A stretch of 57,111 nt of DNA. It comes from Prevotella sp. GTDB taxonomy: Bacteria; Bacteroidota; Bacteroidia; Bacteroidales; Bacteroidaceae. The notes below the pieces were generated by a model, which had not been told where the DNA came from, did not search any database, and saw only the letters and a program-made list of their open reading frames with translations. This document shows positions 7,942 to 16,981 of this stretch, one piece after another (position 1 is the first letter of the stretch; each line of letters opens with the position of its first letter). The DNA is taken from the NCBI GenBank assembly GCA_022511045.1, contig JAFLSF010000005.1, forward strand, positions 1,792-58,902, read 5' to 3'. The position numbers and the translations under genes were made by a program.

Positions 7942-8763
7942 ATGAAATCAATATTGGAAGGCCGTCCCGAGTTAAAAGCGGTAGTATATCAGATTGCCGA
8001 GGTAACGGGCTACCTCTGGCAGAAAGGTTGGGCTGAGCGTAACGGAGGTAACATCACCGTGAACGTGACCGAGTATATGGACGACGAGTGTAAAGCTATG
8101 AAAGCCATCGCTCCTGTTAAGCAGATTGGCATGACGCTGCCACAACTGAAAGGTAAGTATTTCTATTGTAAGGGAACGGGTAAGCGTATGCGCGATTTGG
8201 CCAAAGAGCCTATGCAGAACGGAAGTATTATACGCATTTGTGACGACTGTGCTTCTTATGAGGTTATTGCCGACGAAAATGTAGTGCCAACTTCTGAATT
8301 GCCCACTCACTTGGCGTTGCAGAACTATCTGTTAGAGACTGGTTCATGCTATAAGGCTACTCTGCATACGCATCCTATTGAGTTGGTGGCTATGAGTCAT
8401 ATTCAGCGCTTCTTGAAGGGTGATGAGATGACTCGTGTATTGTGGTCGATGATTCCTGAGACTCTGGCCTTTGCCCCACTGGGTATCGGCATCGTACCTT
8501 ATGCCCTGCCGTCTTCTGTTGATTTGGCTGAGGCTACGTTGGAACAGATAAAGACGCATGACGTGGTGATGTGGGAGAAACACGGAACGGTGGCCGTAGG
8601 TGTAGACATTATGGATGCCTTTGACCAGACGGATGTGCTCTGCAAAGCTGCCAATATCTATATGTGTGCCAAGAACATGGGTTCTGAGCCTGACGGTATG
8701 ACGGAAGCTCAGATGAAAGAGGTGCAGGACGTATTCAAACTGCCGAAGAAGCGTCCATGCTAA
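7942..8763 (+). CDS. rhaD: Rhamnulose-1-phosphate aldolase
   Basis: A 273-residue class II (zinc) aldolase, cleaving L-rhamnulose-1-phosphate to dihydroxyacetone phosphate and L-lactaldehyde. Length equals E. coli RhaD (274). The zinc ligands fit by position: HTHP gives H142 and H144 and EKHGTVAVG gives H214, with the catalytic acid E119 in SELPTHLALQ (E. coli H141, H143, H212, E117). WAERNGGNIT near the N-terminus is the phosphate-binding loop. It is the last gene of the operon, 34 bases after the permease. No lactaldehyde reductase follows, so lactaldehyde must be handled elsewhere. Fuculose-phosphate aldolases are shorter (about 215), which argues against fucose. Confidence 0.92.
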   Translation: MKSILEGRPELKAVVYQIAEVTGYLWQKGWAERNGGNITVNVTEYMDDECKAMKAIAPVKQIGMTLPQLKGKYFYCKGTGKRMRDLAKEPMQNGSIIRICDDCASYEVIADENVVPTSELPTHLALQNYLLETGSCYKATLHTHPIELVAMSHIQRFLKGDEMTRVLWSMIPETLAFAPLGIGIVPYALPSSVDLAEATLEQIKTHDVVMWEKHGTVAVGVDIMDAFDQTDVLCKAANIYMCAKNMGSEPDGMTEAQMKEVQDVFKLPKKRPC

Positions 8764-8793
8764 CTTACCATTAAAGGTAGGTGTCCTAAATAA

Positions 8794-8830
8794 AAGTCCC
8801 TTGTGAGTATATTTTGCTCGCAAGGGACTT
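8794..8830. terminator. Hairpin terminator between convergent operons
   Basis: AAGTCCCTTGTGAG (8794-8807) pairs with CTCGCAAGGGACTT (8817-8830) over 14 bp with one G-T pair. On the minus strand it is followed by TTTTATTT, making a good terminator for the deacetylase gene; on the plus strand the T-tract is weaker. Confidence 0.8.
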
Positions 8831-8832
8831 CA

Positions 8833-9468
8833 TTATTTCTCAATGATAAGTGGTGACTTGTCGAATACCTTAAAGGTATAGCCTTGATCGCTCAACCATT
8901 CGAGGCATGACGGCAATGCTGTGCGTAATTTGTCGATGGACTTAATACTATCATGAAAGGTGATGATGCTACCGTTACGGACGAAGCGCTTTACGTTGTT
9001 CACAATATCATTGGCGGTAGTGTAGCGGGAGTAATCGCGTGTCACCAAATCCCACATCACAATCTGAAACTTGTTTGATAATAGGGCATACAAGTCAATG
9101 CGCATCCATCCATGCGGAGGCCGTATCAGGTCAGTATGCAGATAGGCATTGGCTTTTTCTACATTATATATGTAATCGTGGACGGAATAGCGGAACCCAC
9201 TGATATGATTGTGGGTGTGATTGCCAATGCGGTGGCCTGCATCAACTACCTGTTGATGTAACTCGGGGTATTTGCGAACATTATCGCCCACCATGAAGAA
9301 AGTAGCCTTAATGTCGTAGCGTGCAAGAATTTCGAGGATGTAAGGTGTGGCTTCGGGTATTGGACCGTCGTCAAAGGTCAGATAGACTGCCCTTTCGTTA
9401 CGGTCCATACGCCATAGCGCTTTAGGATAAAGCCAGCGGAGCCAGATGGCTGGTTGTTCGATAAACAT
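8833..9468 (-). CDS. Polysaccharide deacetylase (NodB domain)
   Basis: A 211-residue carbohydrate esterase family 4 protein that removes N-acetyl groups from peptidoglycan or another GlcNAc-containing polymer. All five family motifs are present: TFDDGP (31-36), the metal-binding HTHNH (84-88), RPPHGWMR, WDLVTRDY and ITFHDS. There is no cleavable signal peptide; the N-terminus (MFIEQPAIWLRWLYPKALWR) is weakly hydrophobic, so its location is uncertain. It follows the DUF2723 gene on the same strand by 31 bases and is probably cotranscribed, linking it to envelope glycan work. Confidence 0.88.
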   Translation of the reverse strand: MFIEQPAIWLRWLYPKALWRMDRNERAVYLTFDDGPIPEATPYILEILARYDIKATFFMVGDNVRKYPELHQQVVDAGHRIGNHTHNHISGFRYSVHDYIYNVEKANAYLHTDLIRPPHGWMRIDLYALLSNKFQIVMWDLVTRDYSRYTTANDIVNNVKRFVRNGSIITFHDSIKSIDKLRTALPSCLEWLSDQGYTFKVFDKSPLIIEK

Positions 9469-9499
9469 GCCTAATCTCTAACCCTCTTTATCCCCATCC

Positions 9500-12400
9500 C
9501 TATTCATACAGGCTGCCGCCTTTTTGCTCGTAGATACTGCTGAGGATAGACAACTCGCGTATCTGTTCTTCGGCCTGCTTCGGATTGATAACGTCTGTGA
9601 TAGACGCTATTTGCTGCATGATATAAAGGTGCATGAGAATGTCGTTCTTAGAACCTGTGAAGCGGAAACCGTCCAGCGAACAATACCACTTAACATATTG
9701 CGATGAGTTCTTCCACATCTGGTTGATGATGTTTATCGCCTGTTTCGGCTGTCCGAGAGCAGCCCACGCACGAGCCATATCCAGCGAGCCTGAGGCATAG
9801 CTGTGAGGCACGTTATAAGTGGGAATAACCTTGTCGGCATACTTCAGCACTTCTTCTGCTTTCTTCTCTTTCGCTTTTGCTTCCTCCGACTTGCCTTCGT
9901 CCTTGAGGTCTTGGCCCTCGTAGGTTAGCTCCATAGCCAACTTGGCCATGATGCGGCGATGGGTGTAACACATGCGCATTACTGTCTCGTCCAGATAAAT
10001 GCCCTTTTGGTCAAGACCTCCGAACTTGAAGCGGTGCATGATATTGTCGTAGGTACGTTCTGTATCGAAGTTCTTCACGCCTGGCAACGGCTTACCCTCG
10101 TAATGTGTTGTAAACGGCGTGATACGATAGGCCAATCCTTCTGTGATAACATTATTGCCGAGATTGATGTAGTTGTCGTCACCCACGCTGACAGCAACGT
10201 AGATTGGTCGCTCCCAGTTACACTGTGCCAACATCTCCAAAATCATGATGTCCTGCTTATAGAGTGCGCGTTTTCCTTTTAGCGAGATAACCATCTTATC
10301 GGGTATAGAATCGCTTGCAATGAGCATACCGCTACGGCGTACGGCCTCCTTGTCAATAGTCATGTAAAGCGTGTCGGAAGGAATGATGTGACTATAATTT
10401 CCTTTACCTAATATAGCCTCCAAGATGTCTTGCTGCTCTTTAGTCCACTTGCCTCGTACCCAGCACTTCAGCACGTTCTTCAATTCATAAGGCTGGTCGC
10501 CGAACAGTGCTTTGGCCTCCTCAGGATATTGTTTGATGATGTCGTTGATGATGGACTTGATACTGGGTTCAATGCTAATGTAGTCGTTGGTTCCTGCGCA
10601 GTACTCAATGCGCTCCCATGAGATGGGAACGGACGGGGAATCGTAGGCAGGACGACGCATTTGGTCGATATACCAGTCTGTCTGCAAATAAGAGAGGTTG
10701 CAGACGCGGGCGTCGGTACGCACACCCTCTACGTCTTGGTTGTACCACAATGGGAAAGTGTCGTTGTCGCCGTTGGTGAAGATGATAGGATTATTCTGCT
10801 GTTGCAGCGACATCAAGTAGTTCTGTCCAAAGTCGCGACAAGTATAGCGTCCAGAGCGGTCGTGGTCGTCCCAGTTCTGCGAGGCCATCTGTACTGGTAC
10901 TGCCAGACAGACTACCCCGACGATAGAGGACAGAATGACAAGATTGACTCTTTTAAATTGCTGACTCAACAGGTCGATAATGGCTGCCACGCCCATACCA
11001 CACCAGATTGCAAAAGCATAGAACGAGCCAGCATAGGCGTAATCACGCTCGCGAGGCTGCATAGGTGTTTGGTTCAGATAAATGACAATAGCCAAACCTG
11101 TCATGAAGAACAAGAAGAATACCACCCAGAATTGGCGAATGCCCGTTTGGTCCTTGATGCTGCCGTGATGTTTAGCCAGCGACTGCCAAAACAGACCTAT
11201 CACACCTAACAGCAGAGGCAACATGTAATAAACGTTATGTCCTTTATTCTCTTTCAGCTCGTCTGGCAACAAGTCTTGGTCTCCCAGACGCCAGTTGTCA
11301 AACCAGTCGAATCCGCTTAACCAGTTTCCATGTTCCAGTTCACCATTACCTTGCAAGTCATTCTGACGACCCGAAAAATTCCACATGAAGTAACGCCAGT
11401 ACATAAAGTTACACTGATAGGAGATGAAGAAACGCAAGTTTTCAAATTGCGTGGGCATCTTGACAGTGACCATCTCGCCACAACGGTCGAACTGCGACTC
11501 CGTGCAACTAATGTCCCCCATCCAACTTTCGTAGGCCGTGCGGTGGGCAGAGCTATACATTCGCGGGAACAGCATGTTCTGGGCGTACTGATATTCGTCT
11601 TTCGTACGAACTATGAAATATTCGTCCTTTTCATCGGGCGATGCTTTCTCTTTACGTTGCCATACGGGGTCACCTTCTTTCGTGACAGGCTTGCAGTATT
11701 GCCCGTCCTGCTCCAACTTCACCTGCGAGGCATACGACTGTCCATAAAACAACGGACGTTGTCCATACTGCTCACGACCTAAGTATTCGCCTAAGGTGAA
11801 TATGTCCTCTGGGGAGTTCTGGTCCATTGGCGGATTGGCTGCCGAGCGAATGACAATCAGCGCATAGCTTGAATAGCCAATCATCAGCATCAGCATACAT
11901 AACAATGAAGTATTTTTAATGCGGGCTGTGACTAAAGGTGTCAGCTTCTGCCCGTTAGTTTTGCTTTGGCGTTTGTAGCCCAAGATAAACCATAGGACGC
12001 ATAGTACTATGACACCAATGATGGCTGCAGACCAACCGTGTCCGTAAAACGGAATACCCAACATAGCCAATGCCAAAAGGAAAGCTACGTTCTGTCGCTT
12101 TTCGTTCAAGTCGTGATAGGTTTCGTAGATTGCCCAGATAATCGTAGCTATGAGCAGGAAGATATAGACTATCTCACCCGTGTTGAATGGGCAGCCTAAA
12201 ATGTTGACGAACAACAACTCAAACCATCCGCCTACTTGTACGATTCCAGGTACGACACCATAAAGTACGGCCGCCAGAATGACGACAGAGATACCCAATG
12301 CGATGAGGCTTCCACGCAGGTCGCGACTGGGGTCGTCTGTGGGGAATTTACGATAGTAGTACACCAGTACGATAGCTGGCAGACACAACAGGTTCAACAG

Positions 12401-12973
12401 GTGAACGCCTATAGACAGTCCTGTCATATACATAATCAGCACCAGCCAACGGTCGGCGTGTGGCTGGTCTGCTTGGTCTTCCCACTTCAGAATGAGCCAG
12501 AATACCACAGCGGTGAAGGCCGATGAATAAGCATAAACCTCACCCTCTACAGCTGAGAACCAGAACGTATCACTAAAAGTATAGATGAGCGCACCCACCA
12601 GCGCCGATGACTCAATGGCTATCAGTTTGCCCGTTGTCAATTGGCTCCAATCTTTGATAAGCAAGCGGCGCACCAAGTGTGAAATGGTCCAGAATAGGAA
12701 GAGGATAGTGGCTGCAGAGAGTAGCGCACTCATCGTATTTACCATGCGAGCCACCTGTGATGGGTCGCTGGCAAATTGTGAGAAAAGGTTTGCCGTCAAC
12801 ATGAAGAATGGTGCTCCGGGGGGGTGGCCTATTTCCAACTTATAACCTGTTGAAATAAACTCTGGACAGTCCCAGAACGAAGCCGTTGGCTCAATAGTGG
12901 AGCAGTAGACGATAGCGGCAATGGCAAAAGCCAGCCAGCCCATCACATTGTCTACGATTCTAAATTGTTTCAT
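9500..12973 (-). CDS. DUF2723 multi-spanning glycosyltransferase-like membrane protein
   Basis: A 1157-residue integral membrane protein. The N-terminus has the DUF2723 signature: a first membrane helix, then STIEPTASFWDCPEFISTGY and KLEIGHPPGAPFF, with the acidic residues that in GT-C glycosyltransferases bind the lipid-linked sugar. About 12 or more helices follow to roughly residue 700, then a large soluble region and a TPR-like C-terminus (about 1040-1150, with DMARAWAALGQPKQAINIINQ). The family is near-universal in Bacteroidota and distantly related to eukaryotic TMEM260, a protein O-mannosyltransferase, so periplasmic protein O-glycosylation is the favoured inference. It has its own promoter at 13001-13032 and leads into the deacetylase gene. 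Confidence 0.85.
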   Translation of the reverse strand: MKQFRIVDNVMGWLAFAIAAIVYCSTIEPTASFWDCPEFISTGYKLEIGHPPGAPFFMLTANLFSQFASDPSQVARMVNTMSALLSAATILFLFWTISHLVRRLLIKDWSQLTTGKLIAIESSALVGALIYTFSDTFWFSAVEGEVYAYSSAFTAVVFWLILKWEDQADQPHADRWLVLIMYMTGLSIGVHLLNLLCLPAIVLVYYYRKFPTDDPSRDLRGSLIALGISVVILAAVLYGVVPGIVQVGGWFELLFVNILGCPFNTGEIVYIFLLIATIIWAIYETYHDLNEKRQNVAFLLALAMLGIPFYGHGWSAAIIGVIVLCVLWFILGYKRQSKTNGQKLTPLVTARIKNTSLLCMLMLMIGYSSYALIVIRSAANPPMDQNSPEDIFTLGEYLGREQYGQRPLFYGQSYASQVKLEQDGQYCKPVTKEGDPVWQRKEKASPDEKDEYFIVRTKDEYQYAQNMLFPRMYSSAHRTAYESWMGDISCTESQFDRCGEMVTVKMPTQFENLRFFISYQCNFMYWRYFMWNFSGRQNDLQGNGELEHGNWLSGFDWFDNWRLGDQDLLPDELKENKGHNVYYMLPLLLGVIGLFWQSLAKHHGSIKDQTGIRQFWVVFFLFFMTGLAIVIYLNQTPMQPRERDYAYAGSFYAFAIWCGMGVAAIIDLLSQQFKRVNLVILSSIVGVVCLAVPVQMASQNWDDHDRSGRYTCRDFGQNYLMSLQQQNNPIIFTNGDNDTFPLWYNQDVEGVRTDARVCNLSYLQTDWYIDQMRRPAYDSPSVPISWERIEYCAGTNDYISIEPSIKSIINDIIKQYPEEAKALFGDQPYELKNVLKCWVRGKWTKEQQDILEAILGKGNYSHIIPSDTLYMTIDKEAVRRSGMLIASDSIPDKMVISLKGKRALYKQDIMILEMLAQCNWERPIYVAVSVGDDNYINLGNNVITEGLAYRITPFTTHYEGKPLPGVKNFDTERTYDNIMHRFKFGGLDQKGIYLDETVMRMCYTHRRIMAKLAMELTYEGQDLKDEGKSEEAKAKEKKAEEVLKYADKVIPTYNVPHSYASGSLDMARAWAALGQPKQAINIINQMWKNSSQYVKWYCSLDGFRFTGSKNDILMHLYIMQQIASITDVINPKQAEEQIRELSILSSIYEQKGGSLYE

Positions 12974-13000
12974 CTGTTTTCGTTATTATGTATGATTTTG

Positions 13001-13032
13001 CAAAGGTACAACATTTTGTTGATAATGAGCAA
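13001..13032 (-). promoter_or_regulatory. Promoter of the DUF2723 gene
   Basis: Minus strand TTG (13032-13030), a 21-bp spacer and TACCTTTG (13008-13001). Transcription would start near 12994, about 20 bases before the ATG. Confidence 0.75.
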
Positions 13033-13171
13033 TTGAGAATTGATAATTAGTCGTACCTTGTTTTTTTTTAACGTTTATACTGCCTCGATCAACACTATGC
13101 GTTAAAGCCTCTCAAAATGATAGCGGATGGGGAGGACTATACTCAAAGGCGACGAGGACGGCTCTCGTGGG

Positions 13172-13212
13172 TGATGAGAATAGGGCTCAAGGCAGATGAG
13201 AATAGGCCTCAA
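13172..13212. repeat. Two-copy 23-bp direct repeat in intergenic DNA
   Basis: GATGAGAATAGGGCTCAA at 13172-13189 recurs with one change at 13195-13212. It lies in G-rich, gene-free DNA (13033-13247) after the membrane-protein gene. I see no other feature in that stretch. Confidence 0.5.
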
Positions 13213-13247
13213 TAATGGCGGTGAAGGATGAGGGAAGAATTTGACGG

Positions 13248-13700
13248 TTATATCAGTAGGCTGGCGCCATAGATGAGGAGTACATAGCGCAGAAATTTGC
13301 CTAAAGCCATACTGGTTAGCGAGATGGGAATGTTGGCGCGCATTAGTCCCAAAGCAATAGTAATGGCGGAGCCTAAGATGGGGACAAAAGCAAAGAAGCC
13401 CATCCATGCTCCTCGTCCTGCCATGAAACGAGTGGCGCGGTCAAGGTCTTGTTGATTTACATGGAGGTATTTTTCAATCCACTCCAGTTTACCTTGTCGT
13501 CCCACGAAGTAGTTGAACATGCCGCCAGCTACGTTGCCGATAGTGCCATAAACTATCAGTTTCCAGGGTTCCAGTCCTGCTGCCAGCAGTCCTGTCATTA
13601 CTGCCTCGCTGGAGAATGGGAAGAAAGAGCCGGCCACAAAAGCCGTGATGAGTATGCCCCAGTAGCCATAGCTGACGAGTAGTGCAATTATGCCGTCCAT
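13248..13700 (-). CDS. YqaA/DedA-like small membrane protein
   Basis: A 150-residue membrane protein of the VTT/SNARE-associated (YqaA, DedA-related) family. Visible hallmarks are the N-terminal helix YGYWGILITAFVAGS followed by FFPFSSEAVM, the G-rich GTIGNVAGGMFNYFVGR segment, and the C-terminal helix with FFAFVPILGSAITIALGL and the closing helices. DedA relatives flip or transport lipids such as undecaprenyl phosphate, but the function of YqaA itself is not established. The start overlaps the end of the upstream membrane-protein gene by 13 bases, so it is probably translated from the purD mRNA. Confidence 0.8.
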   Translation of the reverse strand: MDGIIALLVSYGYWGILITAFVAGSFFPFSSEAVMTGLLAAGLEPWKLIVYGTIGNVAGGMFNYFVGRQGKLEWIEKYLHVNQQDLDRATRFMAGRGAWMGFFAFVPILGSAITIALGLMRANIPISLTSMALGKFLRYVLLIYGASLLI

Positions 13701-14635
13701 GTTCTCAGATTGTATAAAGTAATCAATAGCGTCGTACCCATAATGAACAGAAAGATGATACTTGACACTTTGCTGTTGCTCAAGGCTATGAAATGTCCTG
13801 TCAATGCTGCGGCACCGATGGTTATGATGCGGAATGATATGTCGAATTGTTGTGGTAGTACAAAGAGATAGACCGTTGCCACCAATTCTATCCAGATGAG
13901 GAAATAGAAGTATAAGCGTGTGCGTATCTTATCGCGACTCTTTCTGATGTAGAAGTGGATGGCACCAATGAATGATGAAACTATCGTCAGGCAGAGGCAT
14001 AAAACCTGCTGCCTACTCAATAAGGTATAGTCGAAAATCTCTTGCTGCAAGGTCTGAATGTCTGGCACCAATGTGGCAAAGTGCGCTACAAATGGGGTGA
14101 GATCGCCTTGGTACAATAGCCAGCAGCCGTAGAACCAGTAGGGAAGCAGGATGCCCAATAAAGATGCGGCCCACGTTTTCCAAGACAGCGCCATAAGGGT
14201 GGTTGCCATAAGTACCCACAGCAACAGCGAAGCCCACAGCAGTTGGACGTGTAGCATGCTGGCTATCCCCAACAGAGCAAAAGCATAAAACGTTTTCCCT
14301 GTTGCCGTATGGTCCTGGTAGATAGAGAAAAGGAGCAGTAGACAGCCCAAGATGCAGGTTTGGATGACCGTCCCATGCAGTGACGGGAACAAGAAGCAAG
14401 CGGCAACATTCAGTGCGATGAAGGCGCATGACACCATTCGGGAGTAGACACGTATCAAGGCGTGGACGTTGCTGAGTAATATTGTCAAATAACAACTGAC
14501 GCTGAAGCACGCTAATTGCAGCCACCATCCGTGCGTCAGTGTGCCCGCCAATATCCACACCGTTAGTGCGTAGACTATAGTGATAGGTAGCGCGATACGG
14601 CTCCTTGCAATCCTGTGTTGTATTCTCCTAATCAC
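13688..14635 (-). CDS. Integral membrane protein of unknown function, 315 aa
   Basis: About 9-10 hydrophobic helices span almost the whole 315 residues, with few loops of any size and no motif I can name. It starts with a basic segment (MIRRIQHRIARSR), consistent with the positive-inside rule. It lies 13 bases after purD and overlaps the YqaA-like gene by 13 bases, so the three form a tight minus-strand operon. Bacteroidota often have a poorly conserved membrane protein at this site; a transporter or polymer-biosynthesis role is only a guess. Confidence 0.75.
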   Translation of the reverse strand: MIRRIQHRIARSRIALPITIVYALTVWILAGTLTHGWWLQLACFSVSCYLTILLSNVHALIRVYSRMVSCAFIALNVAACFLFPSLHGTVIQTCILGCLLLLFSIYQDHTATGKTFYAFALLGIASMLHVQLLWASLLLWVLMATTLMALSWKTWAASLLGILLPYWFYGCWLLYQGDLTPFVAHFATLVPDIQTLQQEIFDYTLLSRQQVLCLCLTIVSSFIGAIHFYIRKSRDKIRTRLYFYFLIWIELVATVYLFVLPQQFDISFRIITIGAAALTGHFIALSNSKVSSIIFLFIMGTTLLITLYNLRTWTA

Positions 14636-14648
14636 CCCTTTTTACCCG

Positions 14649-15920
14649 TTATAAATCAGCTCCAATGTCTCTACGGAAGTACTTGTCTTGGAAATCTATC
14701 TGTTTGGCACCTTCGAAAGAGCGTTGCAAGGCTTCTGCTTTGTCTTTGCCATAACTGCTGACAGCAATGACACGTCCGCCGTTGGTTACTACATGATTGT
14801 TTTTCATAGTAGTGCCAGCGTGAAAGACTATCGAGTTTTCGCTGCAAGCGGGGATGTTTTTGATGGTGTACCCCTTCAGATACTCCTCAGGATAGCCCCC
14901 GCTGACCAACATGACACAGACGGCAGCCCGCTCGTCAAACTCTACCTTATACTCGTCCAAACGGTTTTCTGCTACTCCTTGGAACAGTTCTACAAGGTCG
15001 CTCTTTAAGCGCAACATGACACTTTCCGTCTCAGGATCGCCCATTCGACAGTTGTATTCTATCACTTTTGGCTCTCCGCCAACGTTGATTAGTCCGAAGA
15101 AGATAAAACCTTTGTATTCGATTCCTTCCTCTTTTAGCCCTTGCACAGTGGGACGGATAATCCGCTCGTCTACCTTCTGCATCCATTCTTTCGTGGCAAA
15201 TGGCACAGGGCTAACGCTACCCATGCCGCCCGTGTTCAAGCCCTTATCACCCTCGCCAATTCGCTTGTAGTCTTTGGCTTCAGGCAGAATCTGGTAGTGC
15301 TCGCCATCCGTTAATACGAAAACAGAACACTCGATACCGCTCAAAAACTCCTCGATAACTACGCGGCTTGATGCATTGCCAAATCTTCCGCTTAGCATAC
15401 TTTTCAGTTCGCGATTAGCCTCTTCCAGCGTTGGTAGTATGAGCACTCCCTTACCAGCACACAAGCCGTCGGCCTTCAGCACATAGGGAGGCTGCAATTG
15501 CTTTAAATACTCCAAACCTTCTTGTAAGTGCTCGCCGTCGAAAGTGGCGTACTTCGCCGTAGGGATGTTGTGTCGCTGCATGAAAGCTTTGGCAAAATCC
15601 TTAGAGCCTTCCAAAACGGCTCCCTTTTTCGAGGGACCAATGACGGGGATGTGATGTGTCCGGATGTCCGACTTGAAATCGTCGTAGATGCCCTTTACCA
15701 ACGGGTCTTCAGGACCAACCACCACCATGTCAATTTCTTTCTCGACACAGAAAGACTTGATGGCCTCGAAGTCGTCGGCTTTCATCTCAATGTTTTCACC
15801 GCACTGACGCGTTCCAGCATTGCCTGGGGCGATGTACAACTTGTCACATTTCTCACTCTGAGCAATTTTCCAGGCTAGTGCATGCTCACGTCCGCCACTG
15901 CCTAACAATAGTATTTTCAT
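14649..15920 (-). CDS. purD: Phosphoribosylamine-glycine ligase
   Basis: A 423-residue cytoplasmic GARS enzyme that joins 5-phosphoribosylamine and glycine using ATP, the second step of purine synthesis. The N-terminus [18 protein letters not shown] is diagnostic, followed by [15 protein letters not shown], the ATP-grasp segment [13 protein letters not shown] and the metal/ATP site [14 protein letters not shown]. Length is usual for PurD. The frame runs 12 codons further up, but the ATG at 15920 puts the GSGGREHA motif at its normal distance from the N-terminus. It is the first gene of a three-gene operon with two membrane proteins, divergent from miaA. Confidence 0.96.
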   Translation of the reverse strand: MKILLLGSGGREHALAWKIAQSEKCDKLYIAPGNAGTRQCGENIEMKADDFEAIKSFCVEKEIDMVVVGPEDPLVKGIYDDFKSDIRTHHIPVIGPSKKGAVLEGSKDFAKAFMQRHNIPTAKYATFDGEHLQEGLEYLKQLQPPYVLKADGLCAGKGVLILPTLEEANRELKSMLSGRFGNASSRVVIEEFLSGIECSVFVLTDGEHYQILPEAKDYKRIGEGDKGLNTGGMGSVSPVPFATKEWMQKVDERIIRPTVQGLKEEGIEYKGFIFFGLINVGGEPKVIEYNCRMGDPETESVMLRLKSDLVELFQGVAENRLDEYKVEFDERAAVCVMLVSGGYPEEYLKGYTIKNIPACSENSIVFHAGTTMKNNHVVTNGGRVIAVSSYGKDKAEALQRSFEGAKQIDFQDKYFRRDIGADL

Positions 15921-15953
15921 CTGTTTATCAGTTGTTTTTGTCTTTTCAGACCG

Positions 15954-15961
15954 CAAAATTA
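15954..15961 (-). promoter_or_regulatory. Probable -7 element for purD
   Basis: TAATTTTG on the minus strand, 33 bases upstream of the purD ATG. No clear -33 partner is seen at the expected place, which is occupied by the divergent miaA promoter. Confidence 0.55.
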
Positions 15962-15983
15962 CGAAAAAAAGATAGAATTATGG

Positions 15984-16014
15984 TTGGCAGTGTGTTTTTT
16001 TTTTGCTATTTTTG
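15984..16014 (+). promoter_or_regulatory. Promoter of miaA, close to the start codon
   Basis: TTG at 15984-15986, a 20-bp spacer and TATTTTTG at 16007-16014. Only 8 bases separate the -7 element from the ATG at 16023, so the mRNA is probably leaderless. Confidence 0.65.
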
Positions 16015-16022
16015 CAGACGTG

Positions 16023-16961
16023 ATGCAAAAGATGATAACCATACTCGGACCGACGGCCTGCGGAAAGACTCCGTTGGCTGTAGCGTTGGCCAGAGTCTTG
16101 CCGCCTGTTGATGGTGAAGTGGGCGGAGAGATTGTTTCTGCCGATTCCCGACAGGTTTATCGTCGTATGGACATAGGTACGGGTAAGGATTTAGAGGACT
16201 ATAATGCTGCGCCATCTGTCCCTTATCATTTAATAGATATTGTGGAACCAGGTACGAAATATAATCTTTTTGAGTATCAGGCAGAGTTTCAACGGGTTTA
16301 TCAAGACATCAGAAATCGCAATCGCGTGCCTATTTTATGTGGTGGCACTGGGCTTTATATTGAGGCAGTCTTGAAAGGCTATCAATTATCGCCCGTCCCG
16401 CAGAACGTAGAACTAAGAGCGAGTCTGGAGGATAAATCGTTGGCAGAGTTGACGAAAATGTTGCGCGAATTAAAGGCGCAGAATGGTTCAACGATGCATA
16501 ATACAACCGATGTGGATTCTTGTCAGCGAGCCATCCGTGCCATAGAAATAGAAACTTATAATGCTGAACATCCTGTTCCTTTGCGTGAGTTCCCGCCTGT
16601 AGAGAGTATTGTTATCGGCGTAAACATTGATCGCGAGGAGCGTAGGGCGAGGATTACACGTCGTCTGAAAGAACGGTTGGAACATGGGATGGTGGAAGAA
16701 GTGAGGGGACTGCTTGAAGAAGGAATTCCTGCGGAAGACCTTGTATACTATGGATTGGAGTATAAGTTTCTGACGGAATATATCACGGGTGTATTGACTT
16801 ATGACGAAATGTTTACTCGACTGGAGATTGCCATCCACCAATTTGCCAAGAGGCAGATGACGTGGTTTCGAGGGATGGAGCGTCGCGGGTTTACTATTCA
16901 TTGGATAGATGCTTTGCTGCCTATGGACGAAAAGGTGGCGAGAATACTTGAATTAAGTTAA
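16023..16961 (+). CDS. miaA: tRNA dimethylallyltransferase
   Basis: A 312-residue enzyme that adds a dimethylallyl group to N6 of A37 in tRNAs reading UNN codons. The P-loop GPTACGKT (residues 9-16), the segment EIVSADSRQVYRRMDIGTGK that binds the tRNA base and the catalytic Asp, DIVEPGTKYNLFEYQ, and PILCGGTGLYIEAVL are all typical of MiaA. The C-terminal region has the usual KRQMTWFRG. The frame extends 13 codons upstream, but those codons overlap the promoter, so ATG 16023 (or 16032) is preferred. A lipid-kinase homologue follows after 20 bases. Confidence 0.95.
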   Translation: MQKMITILGPTACGKTPLAVALARVLPPVDGEVGGEIVSADSRQVYRRMDIGTGKDLEDYNAAPSVPYHLIDIVEPGTKYNLFEYQAEFQRVYQDIRNRNRVPILCGGTGLYIEAVLKGYQLSPVPQNVELRASLEDKSLAELTKMLRELKAQNGSTMHNTTDVDSCQRAIRAIEIETYNAEHPVPLREFPPVESIVIGVNIDREERRARITRRLKERLEHGMVEEVRGLLEEGIPAEDLVYYGLEYKFLTEYITGVLTYDEMFTRLEIAIHQFAKRQMTWFRGMERRGFTIHWIDALLPMDEKVARILELS

Positions 16962-16981
16962 ATATTATATAGAAAAGGAAA

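Noticed and set aside
13102..13407. 101-codon minus-strand frame after the YqaA-like gene
   Set aside because: Half of it overlaps yqaA in another frame and the rest is the repeat-containing G-rich DNA; no family features.
15984..16022. Longer N-terminus for MiaA
   Set aside because: Those codons cover the -7 promoter element and encode a Phe-rich stretch not found in MiaA.
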